Source: Pseudomonadota bacterium (lineage in GTDB: Bacteria; Pseudomonadota; Gammaproteobacteria; Xanthomonadales; Xanthomonadaceae). Taken from it: DNA of 11,844 nucleotides. Shown one piece after another: positions 1-7,154 of this stretch. How positions within the stretch are numbered: position 1 is the first letter of the stretch; the number at the start of each line of letters is the position of its first letter. Made by a program: the position numbers and the translations under genes. Under the pieces are notes generated by a model. The model had not been told where the DNA came from and did no database searches. It saw nothing but the letters and a program-made list of their open reading frames with translations. The stretch is taken from contig JAEWGI010000002.1 in the NCBI GenBank assembly GCA_023388355.1, forward strand, positions 1 to 11,844, given 5' to 3'.

Positions 1-403
1 CGCGCAGGCCACGCCGCTGCAGGTCGGCGGCCTGGGCTGGCCGGCGGCGGGCGCGCTGTTGGCCGGCTTCGGCGGGCGCATGCCCGACGGCCGCAGCAGC
101 CAGGGCGTGCTGATCGGCGCCGCCGCCGGCAGCCCGGTGCGCGCTGTGGCCGACGGCACCGTGGTGTTCGCCGAATGGATGACCGGCTACGGCATGATCC
201 TGATCGTCGACCACGGCGACGGCGCGATGAGCCTGTACGCCCACTGCGACACACTGCTCAAGGAGGCCGGCGCGGCCGTGCGGCGCGGCGACGCGGTCGC
301 CACGGTGGGAAATTCCGGCGGCCAGGGGCGGCCGGCGCTGTATTTCGAGCTGCGTCGCAACGGCAAGCCGGTCAATCCGACCGGCTTCCTGCAGCGGCGC
401 TGA
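1..403 (+). CDS. envC: EnvC-like murein hydrolase activator, LytM/M23 domain (5' end outside window)
   Basis: This is the last 133 codons of a gene that enters from the left; the frame is open from base 2 and stops with TGA at 401-403. It is a LytM (peptidase M23) fold: a GFGGRMPDGR start, then GVLIGAAAGSPVRAVADG, GYGMILIVDHG, MSLYAHCDTLL, VGNSGGQGRPALYFELRR and a C-terminal PVNPTGFLQ. These blocks match the C-terminal domain of EnvC. The zinc ligands of active M23 enzymes are missing: the first His/Asp pair is replaced around SQGVLIG, and the HxH before FE is ALY in ALYFELR. In the known family this degenerate domain does not cut peptidoglycan but activates the AmiA/AmiB amidases at the septum from the periplasm. 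The signal peptide and coiled coils expected of EnvC would lie upstream. The S41 protease that follows on the same strand is a common neighbour. Confidence 0.9.
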   Translation, partial: AQATPLQVGGLGWPAAGALLAGFGGRMPDGRSSQGVLIGAAAGSPVRAVADGTVVFAEWMTGYGMILIVDHGDGAMSLYAHCDTLLKEAGAAVRRGDAVATVGNSGGQGRPALYFELRRNGKPVNPTGFLQRR

Positions 404-506
404 GCGGGGCACTGCGGGCGCGGCTGCGCGTTCCGGCATTGCAGGCATTGCACCGGGACGGGCGCGCGCGCGGCGCGCAAACAGCGACATGGCGATCGGC
501 CCGCCC

Positions 507-545
507 CCACCCCAGCCCTCCCCCGCAAACGGGGGAGGGAGCAGT
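507..545 (+). repeat. REP-like palindromic repeat, copy 1
   Basis: A perfect 10-bp stem (ccctcccccg / cgggggaggg, 516-539) with a caaa loop is flanked on the left by a cccccaccccag arm and on the right by gagcag. The same arrangement with small base changes recurs inverted at 5892-5932. It lies between envC and the S41 protease gene. It has no T-run, so it is not a standard intrinsic terminator, though a 3' stem of this strength could protect the envC mRNA end. Dispersed palindromes like this are common in Xanthomonadaceae intergenic regions. Confidence 0.65.
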
Positions 546-671
546 CTGGCGGCGATCCGGGGGCGCGCGGGCATGACCTTGCGCCTTAACGGGGCGCGGG
601 TGCGCCCGCATAATCGGGCGAACCCCGCGCCCGGCGCGCGGTCCGATGGCAATCGCTTTCCGGAGTTGCGC

Positions 672-2645
672 ATGACGTTCCGCACCCTGCCGCTGCTTGC
701 CGCCCTGCTGGCGCTGGCACCCCTGCCCGCGCTGGCCCGGCAGGCGCAGCCCGCACCGCCGGCGGAACAGGCCGCCGGGCCGGATGCGGCGCCAACCGCG
801 GCCACGGACCGGGCTCCAGCCCCCGACGCACCTGCAGCCGCGACGTCCCACCCGGCCACGCCCGATGCGACCCCGGCCGACCCGGCCACGCCTGAGCCGG
901 TCGCGCCCGCCCCGCCGACGCCCGATCGGCCCGCACCGGATCCGGCCGCGCCTGCTCCGGCCGCAGCGGAACCGCCCGCCGCGACGCCCGCACCGGACGC
1001 CCCGACGCCGGCCCGGGACGCGGACGAACCCGTGCAGCCGGCACCCGCCGCGGATCCCGATGCCGGGGACGCCGTGGACCCGGCTGGCGACACGCCCCCC
1101 ACTTCCGCTCCGGATGCGGCTCCCGCGCCGGCATCCACTCCGGAGACCACGCCGGCGGCGCCTGAAGCGGCCCCCGCGCCCGGCGGGGCCGACCCCGCCG
1201 GCGACGCCCCGATCCCCGCCAGCGACGACCCCGACGCCGTCGAAAGCGCCACCACCCGGATCCCGCTCGACGAGATCCGCCGCTACGTCGGCCTGTTCAA
1301 CGCCATCCGCCACGGCTACGTCGACCCGGTCGACGACCGCGAGCTGATGGACGCGGCCATCCGCGGCCTGCTGCTCGATCTCGACCCGCACAGCGCCTAC
1401 ATGGAAAAGCGCGACGCCGAGGCCTTCGACGAGGGCACCACCGGCGCCTACGACGGCATCGGCGTGGAGGTGCTGCAGCTGCCGGACGGCAAGGTGAAGG
1501 TGATCGCGCCGATCGACGACACGCCCGCCGCCAGGGCCGGGATCCGCTCCGGCGACACCATCGTGGCGGTGGACGGCAGGCCGCTGACCCCGGCCGACGC
1601 CGAGGGCGACGGCCCGCTGCGCGGCCCGCCGGGCACCCGCGCGGTGCTGACCGTGCTGCGCGAGGGCGAAACCGCGCCGCTCGAGATCCCGGTCCAGCGC
1701 GAGACCATCCGCGTGGTCAGCGTGCGCGGCCGGCTGCTCGAACCGGGCTATGGCTACGTGCGCATCAGCCAGTTCCAGGTCGAAACCGGCGAGGACTTCG
1801 CGCGCACCGTGCGGGAGCTGCAGGCCGATGCCCCGCTCAAGGGCCTGGTGATCGACCTGCGCAGCAATCCCGGCGGCCTGCTGACCGCCGCGGTGCGGGT
1901 GGCCGACGACCTGCTCGACAGCGGTGCCATCGTCAGCACCCGCGGCCGCAACCCGGTCAACGACACCGAGTTCGCGGCCACCCCGGGCGACCTGCTCGAC
2001 GGCGCCCCGGTGGTGGTGATCATCGACGCCGGCTCGGCCAGCGCCTCGGAGGTGCTGGCCGGCGCCCTGCACGACAACCGCCGCGCGCGCATCGTCGGCA
2101 GCCGCAGCTTCGGCAAGGGCTCGGTGCAGACGGTGATGCCGCTGGACAACGGCGACGCGGTCAAGCTCACCACCGCGCGCTACTACACCCCCAGCGGGCG
2201 CTCGATCCAGGCCCGCGGCATCGACCCGGACGTGGTGCTCAAGCCCGAGCCGCGGCCGGAGGACGCCGCCCGCGGCAACGGTCCGACCTATACCGAAGCC
2301 ATGCTGCCGGGCCACCTGCGCGGCGACGAGGAGGAAGAAGGTTCGTCCGCCGGCGACGTGCTCGACGGCGACGGTCCGATCCAGGCCGCGCTGGCGGAGC
2401 TGAAGGCCCCCACGCCGCCGGCGAAGGCCCCCGCCGCGGACTCGACTGCGCAACCTGTCCCGAAGCCTGCCCCGAAGCCTGTCCCGGGGCCCGCGGACCC
2501 GCCTGCAGCGGAGCCCGCGGCGACACCCGCCGCGGAGCCTGTTGCGACGCCCGCCGACGCGCCCGCCGACGCGCCCGCGGCAGCGCCCGCGGCAGCGCCC
2601 GCCGCGGAGCCCGCCGCGCAACCGGCACAGGAACCCGCCGGCTGA
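672..2645 (+). CDS. ctpA: Secreted S41-family C-terminal processing protease (CtpA-like)
   Basis: This 657-residue protein is a periplasmic serine/lysine protease of the CtpA/Prc family, which trims or degrades envelope proteins from their C-terminus. The ATG at 672 is chosen because it follows a GGAG at 662-665 and begins a clear signal peptide (MTFRTLPLLAALLALAPLPALA); the in-frame ATG at 489 lies before the palindromic repeat and would bury that signal. Domains: signal peptide (1-22); very Ala/Pro/Asp-rich segment (about 25-190); helical entry (about 196-255, with the conserved LLLDLDPHSAYM); PDZ (about 258-345, GIGVEV and AGIRSGDTIVAVDG); S41 core (about 345-510). The catalytic residues fit the family spacing: Ser457 in GSASASE, Lys482 in SFGKGSVQ and Gln486. 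A second Ala/Pro-rich tail covers about 570-657. Most CtpA proteins are 400-500 residues long, so the extra length is these two extensions. It follows envC by 268 bp and ends 6 bp from the convergent crcB stop. Confidence 0.95.
   Translation: MTFRTLPLLAALLALAPLPALARQAQPAPPAEQAAGPDAAPTAATDRAPAPDAPAAATSHPATPDATPADPATPEPVAPAPPTPDRPAPDPAAPAPAAAEPPAATPAPDAPTPARDADEPVQPAPAADPDAGDAVDPAGDTPPTSAPDAAPAPASTPETTPAAPEAAPAPGGADPAGDAPIPASDDPDAVESATTRIPLDEIRRYVGLFNAIRHGYVDPVDDRELMDAAIRGLLLDLDPHSAYMEKRDAEAFDEGTTGAYDGIGVEVLQLPDGKVKVIAPIDDTPAARAGIRSGDTIVAVDGRPLTPADAEGDGPLRGPPGTRAVLTVLREGETAPLEIPVQRETIRVVSVRGRLLEPGYGYVRISQFQVETGEDFARTVRELQADAPLKGLVIDLRSNPGGLLTAAVRVADDLLDSGAIVSTRGRNPVNDTEFAATPGDLLDGAPVVVIIDAGSASASEVLAGALHDNRRARIVGSRSFGKGSVQTVMPLDNGDAVKLTTARYYTPSGRSIQARGIDPDVVLKPEPRPEDAARGNGPTYTEAMLPGHLRGDEEEEGSSAGDVLDGDGPIQAALAELKAPTPPAKAPAADSTAQPVPKPAPKPVPGPADPPAAEPAATPAAEPVATPADAPADAPAAAPAAAPAAEPAAQPAQEPAG
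2550..2615 (+). repeat. 12-bp tandem repeats in the tail of the S41 protease gene
   Basis: Imperfect 12-bp units of the type gcgcccgcggca or gcgcccgccgac follow one another and encode repeats of ADAP/AAAP/AAEP. The units keep the frame, so slippage would change the tail by four residues at a time. The rest of the tail (about 2440-2640) has a looser version of the same pattern. Confidence 0.6.
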
Positions 2646-2651
2646 CCCCCG

Positions 2652-3038
2652 CTACGCCGGCCCCGCCAGGCGCAGGCCCAGCCACACCGCGGCCAGCCCC
2701 AGCAGCACGCTGCCGCCGGCGTAGCCGGTCGCCAGCAGCCACTCGCCGCGGCGCAGCAGCTGCACGGTCTCCAGGCCGAAGGCCGAGAACGTGGTGAAGC
2801 CGCCCAGCACGCCGACGAACAGCAGCAGCCGCAGGTCCGGCGCCAGCCAGCCCGGGTGGCGCTCGACCAGCCCCGCCAGCACCCCGGCAACCAGGCAGCC
2901 GGCGAGGTTCACGACGAAGGTTCCGAGCGGAAAGGCCTGCGGCGCGGCCGCCGTGGTGACCCAGCCGCCGAGCAGGTAGCGCGCGATGGATCCCGCCGCG
3001 CCGCCCAGCCCGACCAGCGCGATCCCCGCCAGGCTCAT
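2652..3038 (-). CDS. crcB: Fluoride ion channel CrcB/Fluc
   Basis: This 128-residue protein is a small four-helix inner-membrane protein. In the known family it forms a dual-topology dimer that exports fluoride. All family signatures are visible: GGAAGSIARY (12-21), GTFVVNLAGC (39-48, with Asn44) and the pore motif GVLGGFTTFSAF (76-87), which includes the Phe residues lining the fluoride path and the Thr/Ser track. Length is normal. The start codon is 7 bp beyond the DUF1820 stop, so the two genes are very likely co-transcribed, DUF1820 first. The gene ends 6 bp from the end of the convergent S41 protease gene with no obvious terminator between them. No crcB-type fluoride riboswitch was recognised upstream. 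Confidence 0.95.
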   Translation of the reverse strand: MSLAGIALVGLGGAAGSIARYLLGGWVTTAAAPQAFPLGTFVVNLAGCLVAGVLAGLVERHPGWLAPDLRLLLFVGVLGGFTTFSAFGLETVQLLRRGEWLLATGYAGGSVLLGLAAVWLGLRLAGPA

Positions 3039-3045
3039 GCGCGGC

Positions 3046-3366
3046 TCAGCGCGGCTTGGCCGGCAGCGGGAAGGGCGTGACCACCTTCTCGCCCGACACC
3101 GCGTCGCGGATCGCCGACTGGCCCTTCTTCTCCACTTCCTCCACCCGCAGCACCGCCTGCATCGGCAGGTGCAGCGCCCGGGTGTCGCCGAACTCGTCGC
3201 GCAGCCGCTCCTCGGTCGGATCGACCACGATCCCGTCGTGGACGTCGAACACCAGCTCGGCAACCTCGATGAAGCCCCACAGACGGCCGCTGTCCACGCG
3301 CCGGGCGTAGAGCTCGTAGACCTTGCCGTGGTTGAGGAAGGAGATTCTGTAGAGCGGCTTGGACAT
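3046..3366 (-). CDS. DUF1820 family protein
   Basis: This 106-residue, probably cytoplasmic protein begins MSKPLYRISFLNHGKVYELY, the hallmark start of the DUF1820 family, and continues with WGFIEVAELVFDV and EERLRDEFGDT. The length fits the family. No signal peptide, membrane segment or catalytic motif is visible, and the function is unknown. The open frame extends upstream to 3513 but that part is Pro/Arg-rich low-complexity sequence unlike a protein domain, so the ATG at 3366 is chosen. No strong ribosome binding site precedes it. It is the first gene of a pair with crcB, 7 bp apart. Confidence 0.85.
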   Translation of the reverse strand: MSKPLYRISFLNHGKVYELYARRVDSGRLWGFIEVAELVFDVHDGIVVDPTEERLRDEFGDTRALHLPMQAVLRVEEVEKKGQSAIRDAVSGEKVVTPFPLPAKPR

Positions 3367-3388
3367 GGACGTGCCGGGGGTGGTTGAG

Positions 3389-3409
3389 TTGGTGGTTGGT
3401 GGTTGGTGG
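3389..3409. repeat. Three tandem copies of a 7-bp unit (ttggtgg)
   Basis: Three perfect copies of ttggtgg lie in the probable leader of the DUF1820-crcB transcript, reading ccaccaa on the coding (minus) strand. The leader is therefore rich in C and A and low in G, which would keep it unstructured just upstream of a start codon with a poor Shine-Dalgarno sequence. Confidence 0.6.
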
Positions 3410-3440
3410 AGGGTGTCGGGACGGGTGCGGCGGGCGTGCA

Positions 3441-3471
3441 GGTATATGGCGGGTGGCCGGGCTGTTTGCAA
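3441..3471 (-). promoter_or_regulatory. Possible promoter for DUF1820-crcB
   Basis: On the minus strand a TTGCAA (3471-3466) is followed by TATACC (3446-3441) with a 19-bp spacer, about 75 bp upstream of the DUF1820 start. It is one of the few AT-richer spots in this region. The match is moderate and the spacer is long, so this is only a candidate. Confidence 0.3.
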
Positions 3472-3526
3472 CGGCAGTGGCGGCTGGAGCAAGGGGCGGG
3501 CGACGGAACGCACCTTTCCCCGCCCC

Positions 3527-4219
3527 TCAATACCCCCTCTGCCGGCGCAGGCGACGCGCGATCGCGCCGCGCGAGGCGAACGCGAACATCATGCCGAAGG
3601 CGAAGCCGGCGGCGTGCGCGGCCCAGGCCACCGCGCCGAAGGCCGGGCCGATATAGGCGAACACGATCTGCAGCGCGGCCCAGACCCCGATCAGCAGCGA
3701 GGCCGGCGCGCGCACGAACTCCAGGAACAGCCCCAGCGGCACCACCACCCCCAGCCGCGCGCGCGGGAACAGCGCCAGGTAGGCGCCGATCAGGGCCGAG
3801 ACCGCGCCGCTGGCGCCGATGATCAGCCGGTCCGGGGGGCCGATCACCAGCACCGCGAACAGGTTGGCCAGGGCGCCGCCGAGGAAGAACAGGGCCAGGA
3901 ACCGCCACGGTCCCATCACCCGCTCGGCCGGCAGGCCGAAGATCAGCAGGAACACCAGGTTGCCCAGCAGGTGCGCCCAATCGGCGTGCAGGAACAGGGC
4001 GCTGACCAGGCGCAGCCACTGCTGCGGGTCGGCCCACGACTGCCACGGCCCGGCCCCGGGCACGCCGCCGGCCAGCGCGCCCCATTCGAGCATCAGCGTG
4101 CGCTGCAGGGCGTCGGGACGCGACAGCGCCCAGACGAACGCCGCCCACAGCAGCGCGGCCAGCAGCGGCGTGGCCCAGCGCAGCGAGGCCCCGGAGCGGT
4201 TGGGAACCGACACGAACAT
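3527..4219 (-). CDS. Rhomboid family intramembrane serine protease
   Basis: This 230-residue polytopic inner-membrane protein cleaves transmembrane substrates within the bilayer. The rhomboid signatures are complete: H78-x4-H83-x3-N87 in LFLHADWAHLLGNLVF, the catalytic serine Ser137 in IIGASGAVSALIGAY, and the catalytic His202 in AHAAGFAFG on the last helices. These match His145/His150/Asn154, Ser201 and His254 of E. coli GlpG. About six to seven hydrophobic segments can be seen, with a long L1 loop (residues 38-70). The C-terminus is an Arg-rich cytoplasmic tail (ARRLRRQRGY). The ATG at 4219 has an upstream taaggtgg at suitable spacing. The gene is divergent from the fadL homologue and 160 bp upstream of the DUF1820 gene on the same strand. 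The natural substrate is unknown. Confidence 0.93.
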   Translation of the reverse strand: MFVSVPNRSGASLRWATPLLAALLWAAFVWALSRPDALQRTLMLEWGALAGGVPGAGPWQSWADPQQWLRLVSALFLHADWAHLLGNLVFLLIFGLPAERVMGPWRFLALFFLGGALANLFAVLVIGPPDRLIIGASGAVSALIGAYLALFPRARLGVVVPLGLFLEFVRAPASLLIGVWAALQIVFAYIGPAFGAVAWAAHAAGFAFGMMFAFASRGAIARRLRRQRGY

Positions 4220-4289
4220 GTGCGCCACCTTACCCGCTCCGGCGCGTGCGCAGGCGCGCCCGGAAGCCCGGCGCGTGCCCTTGGACACA

Positions 4290-4317
4290 TTCACCACACG
4301 CACCAGTACGGTATAGT
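4290..4317 (+). promoter_or_regulatory. Probable sigma-70-type promoter for the fadL-family gene
   Basis: TTCACC (4290-4295) and TATAGT (4312-4317) are separated by 16 bp, about 105 bp upstream of the FadL start, in the divergent region between this gene and the rhomboid gene. The -10 box matches the consensus at five of six positions, which is notable in such GC-rich DNA. TTGGAC at 4281 is a nicer -35 box but its spacing (25 bp) is too long. The leader implied is about 100 nt. Confidence 0.45.
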
Positions 4318-4423
4318 GCGCGCCGCGTCGTATGCCGGATCGGCGAGTTCCGGCGGCGGAGCGGGCCGTCAGAGCCCGACCGTACACCGGCGCCGCCCAC
4401 CCCGCTATCGGAGAGACACCGCA

Positions 4424-5761
4424 ATGCGCACCATTCCCCACGTCACCGTCCTGGCGCTCGGCATTGCCGGTGCGCTTGCCTTCGCCTCCAGCGCCCACGC
4501 CGCCGGCTTCCAGCTCAAGGAAAACAGCGTCAAGGGCCAGGGCATGTCCTTCGCCGGCACCGCGGCCAAGACCGGCGATTCCTCGGTGGTGCTCAACAAC
4601 CCGGCGGTGATGACCCAGTTCGAGGGCAACACCTTCCAGGCCGACGTCACCGCGATCGACCTCAACTACGAGTTCGAAGGCACCGCCACGGACGCCTTCG
4701 GCCAGCCGATGACCGGCGGCGACGGCGGCAACGCCGGCGGCGTGACCCCGGTGCCGGCGATGTCCTACATCCGCAAGCTCGACAACGGCGTGGCCCTGGG
4801 CGCGATGATCAGCGCGCCGTTCGGCCTCAAGACCGAATACGAGGACAATTGGGTGGGCCGCTACTTCGCCCACACTTCCGACGTGCGGATCGTGGACCTG
4901 ACCCTGTCGGGCGCGATCGACATCACCGAACGCTTCTCGGTCGGCCTCGGCGCGATCGTCTCGCGCGCCGACGTGACCCTGTCGCGCTCGGTCGACTTCG
5001 GCACCCTGCTGTATTCCAACCCGCAGACCCGCCCCCTGCCGTTCGCGCGGCCGCAGGCGGCCGACGGCTTCATCGAGATCCAGGGTGACGACAACGGCCT
5101 GGGTTGGGTGGTGGGCGCGCACTGGCGCCCGACCGACGCCCTCTCGTTCGGCGCCAGCTACCGCTCCGAAATCGACTACGAGCTGGCCGGCACCGCCGAC
5201 TGGACCGTGCCGGGCAACGTCGCCGCCGTGTTCGGCGCCAGCCCGATGACCGCCCCGCTGTTCCAGGACGGCCCCGGCGGCGCCAACCTGACCACCCCGT
5301 CGGTGCTGTCGATCGGCGCCCACTGGCAGGTCAACGAGCGCTTCGCCCTGGCCGCGAGCTTCGCCGAGACCGGCTGGTCGTCGCTGCGCGAGGTGCGGAT
5401 CGAGTTCGAGAACCCCGATCCGGACGCGGTCGAGCCCTTCGAGTGGGACGATTCGACCTTCGTCTCGCTGGGCGCCGAGTACAAGCTCAACGACAGCTGG
5501 ACCCTGCGTGGCGGCCTCGCCGACGACCAGACCCCGACCAGCCTGGTGCACCGCACCCCGCGCCTGCCCGACGACGACCGCCGCTGGTACTCGATCGGCG
5601 CCACCTGGGCGGTCAGCGACGCGCTGGACGTGAACTTCGCCTTCAGCCACCTCAAGCCGGACAACCCGCGCGTGGACGCCACCTCCAGCGGCAGCCGCAT
5701 CGCCGGTCCGTTCGACGGCAGCGCCAACCTGTACGGCGTCTCGGCGCAGTACCGGTTCTGA
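4424..5761 (+). CDS. fadL: FadL-family outer-membrane transporter (OMPP1/FadL/TodX)
   Basis: This 445-residue outer-membrane beta-barrel belongs to the family that takes up long-chain fatty acids or other hydrophobic compounds. A signal peptide ends at residue 26 (cleavage AHA|AGFQL). The mature protein begins AGFQLKENSVKGQGMSFAG, followed by SSVVLNNPAVMTQF; this N-terminal hatch and its NPA motif are typical of FadL. PFGLKTEY and NWVGRYFA are also family blocks. Amphipathic beta strands alternate to the end, which is an aromatic C-terminal signature (YGVSAQYRF) for outer-membrane assembly. Length is normal for FadL. The ATG at 4424 follows a GGAGA at 4410-4414. The gene stands alone, with a promoter candidate upstream and a strong terminator after it. 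Which hydrophobic substrate it carries cannot be read from sequence. Confidence 0.93.
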   Translation: MRTIPHVTVLALGIAGALAFASSAHAAGFQLKENSVKGQGMSFAGTAAKTGDSSVVLNNPAVMTQFEGNTFQADVTAIDLNYEFEGTATDAFGQPMTGGDGGNAGGVTPVPAMSYIRKLDNGVALGAMISAPFGLKTEYEDNWVGRYFAHTSDVRIVDLTLSGAIDITERFSVGLGAIVSRADVTLSRSVDFGTLLYSNPQTRPLPFARPQAADGFIEIQGDDNGLGWVVGAHWRPTDALSFGASYRSEIDYELAGTADWTVPGNVAAVFGASPMTAPLFQDGPGGANLTTPSVLSIGAHWQVNERFALAASFAETGWSSLREVRIEFENPDPDAVEPFEWDDSTFVSLGAEYKLNDSWTLRGGLADDQTPTSLVHRTPRLPDDDRRWYSIGATWAVSDALDVNFAFSHLKPDNPRVDATSSGSRIAGPFDGSANLYGVSAQYRF

Positions 5762-5786
5762 CCGGCGACCGACGCTGTCCGACACA

Positions 5787-5814
5787 GGCCCCGCTTCGGC
5801 GGGGCCTTTTTTTT
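5787..5814 (+). terminator. Rho-independent terminator after the fadL-family gene
   Basis: An 8-bp perfect GC stem (ggccccgc / gcggggcc) closes a TTCG loop with a C-G closing pair, the exceptionally stable cUUCGg tetraloop. It is followed directly by eight T residues. It lies 26 bp after the FadL stop codon. Confidence 0.95.
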
Positions 5815-5891
5815 GGTTCTTTTTCCAAGCGAGGGGAACGCTGGGCGCAACAGGCAAGTCCGCCCTGAGCTTTGGATCGACGCCCTGCCGC

Positions 5892-5932
5892 CCTGCTCCT
5901 TCCCCCGCCTGCGGGGGAAGGTCGGGATGGGG
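5892..5932 (-). repeat. REP-like palindromic repeat, copy 2 (inverted relative to copy 1)
   Basis: On the minus strand this reads ccccatcccgac, then the stem ccttcccccg / cgggggaagg, then agcagggcgg, matching copy 1 at 507-545 with scattered changes. Several stem changes between copies are compensatory (cccTcccccg/cgggggAggg against ccTTcccccg/cgggggAAgg), so the palindrome is kept. GC-rich gcgcgcgcg sequence adjoins both copies. It lies between the fadL terminator and the 3' end of the AEC transporter gene. Confidence 0.65.
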
Positions 5933-5955
5933 CGCGCGCGCAGCGCGCCGGGCGT

Positions 5956-6873
5956 TCAGCCTGCAATCCGCTCCAGCACGAACGTCCACGCCGGCAGCGT
6001 GGCCATCGCCAGCACGATCCCGTAGCCCACCAGCGCCGCCGCCAGGCGCGGCGCCATGCGGTGCGAGATCGCCAGCGCGGCGGCGGTCACCATCGTCGGC
6101 ATCGCCGACTCCAGCACCGCCACCTGCAGCATTCCGCCCTGCAGCCCGAAGCCCAGCGCCAGGGCCAGGGCCAGCGCCGGCAGCAGCACCAGCTTGAGCA
6201 GCAGCCCGGTGGCCAGCGGCGCGATCTCGTCGCGCGGCAGGCGCAGCTGGATCGTCAGCCCCACCGCCAGCATCACCAGCATCAGCATCACCCCCGCCAG
6301 CTGCTGCAGCGCGGCCGCGATCCAGGCCGGCGGCTGTTCCGGCATCAGGGTCAGGCCGAATACCAGCGCCCAGACCGGCGGAAAGCGCACGATCCGCAGC
6401 GCGATCGCGCGCGCCGTTGGCGGGGCGTCGCCGCCGTAGCGCGCCAGCACCACCAGCCCCAGCGTGGACAGCATCACGAAGGTGCCGAACTGGTCGTAGA
6501 CCACCGCGTAGGGCAGCGCCTGCGCGCCCAGCAGCGCCTCGATCATCGGATAGCCGATGTAGCTGGTGTTGCCCAGCATCGTGCACAGCAGCAGCACCCC
6601 CAGCTCGTCGCGCCGGAACCGCAGCCGCGGCGCCAGCAGCCGCAGCAGCAGCCAGCTCGCCCCCGCCAGCAGCCACGGCACCAGCACCAGGCCCAGCAGC
6701 GAGGGATCGAAGCGCAGCCGCGGCACATACACCAGGATCGCCGCCGGCAGGCACACGTACAGCACCACCAGGTTCAGCGTTTCCGCGGCGCCGTCGGGCA
6801 GCACGCGCAGCCGCGCGAACAGCATGCCCAGCGCCAGCATCGCCAGCATCAGGGCAAAGGCGTCGAAAGCCAT
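5956..6873 (-). CDS. AEC-family (auxin efflux carrier-like) transporter
   Basis: This 305-residue inner-membrane permease has about ten hydrophobic segments. Characteristic features are the N-terminal LMLAMLALGMLFARLRVLPDG, the first-half motif LCTMLGNTSYIGYPMIEALLG (about 97-116), the conserved YDQFGTF nearby, and the second-half ESAMPTMVTAAALA. Bacterial members transport malate, malonate or other organic acids and are sodium- or proton-coupled; the substrate here is not evident. The ATG at 6873 starts directly at the first helix and is preferred. An in-frame ATG at 6939 would add 22 polar residues, and neither start has a strong ribosome binding site. It converges with the fadL-family gene and has no clear operon partner. 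Confidence 0.9.
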   Translation of the reverse strand: MAFDAFALMLAMLALGMLFARLRVLPDGAAETLNLVVLYVCLPAAILVYVPRLRFDPSLLGLVLVPWLLAGASWLLLRLLAPRLRFRRDELGVLLLCTMLGNTSYIGYPMIEALLGAQALPYAVVYDQFGTFVMLSTLGLVVLARYGGDAPPTARAIALRIVRFPPVWALVFGLTLMPEQPPAWIAAALQQLAGVMLMLVMLAVGLTIQLRLPRDEIAPLATGLLLKLVLLPALALALALGFGLQGGMLQVAVLESAMPTMVTAAALAISHRMAPRLAAALVGYGIVLAMATLPAWTFVLERIAG

Positions 6874-6881
6874 CGCGACCG

Positions 6882-7154
6882 CTATCCGTGGTGGGTAGCG
6901 ACCATCATAGGCGCCGCCGTCCGGCGTGCCATTGGCCATTGGTGCAGCCTGCCGCCCGCGCCTCCCCTGCCCCAGGCGCCCAGCCGGCGCTGCGCGTCTT
7001 CCACCGCGCCGTGGACGATCCGCCGCAGCAGCCCGTCGCGCAACGGTTTGCCGCGTTCGCCGGCCTCGAAGGTTTCGGCGGGTCGCGACGCACGGTCCGG
7101 CACGCGGGCCGTGATCGGGTCCGGCCGCCGCAGCCGCGACTGTCGCCGGGGTCG
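6882..7154 (-). pseudogene. Possible decayed coding remnant, family not recognised
   Basis: The gap between the AEC gene (6873) and the MipA-like gene (7263) has one minus-strand frame open from 7154 to 6882 with coding-like composition: GC-rich third positions and a plausible protein stretch, PDPITARVPDRASRP followed by GERGKPLRDGLLRRIVHGA and VEDAQRRLGAW. It has no ATG, and a frame-shifted stretch just upstream (about 7155-7250, with RDRFLARESRLDHDDPGDS) also looks protein-like. I do not recognise the family. A frame-shifted remnant or a short unknown gene starting at GTG 7103 would both fit. It may equally be a chance open frame in GC-rich DNA. Confidence 0.22.

Noticed and set aside
585..614. 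Possible promoter for the S41 protease gene with CATAAT at 609-614
   Set aside because: The -10 match is fair, but no acceptable -35 box lies at 16-18 bp, so I did not list it as a feature.
489..671. Earlier in-frame ATG for the S41 protease at 489
   Set aside because: It would translate through the palindromic repeat and push the signal peptide to residue 62. The ATG at 672 has a Shine-Dalgarno sequence and begins the signal peptide directly.
372..2621. A very long open frame on the minus strand opposite the S41 protease gene
   Set aside because: It is Arg/Gly-rich low complexity without motifs. High-GC DNA opposite a coding strand with GC third positions yields long open frames by chance, and the plus-strand protein is clearly real.
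4220..6754. Long minus-strand open frame running through the fadL-family gene into the rhomboid gene
   Set aside because: Only the 3527-4219 part has rhomboid motifs. The remainder is antisense to FadL, whose signal peptide, hatch motif and terminator are unambiguous.
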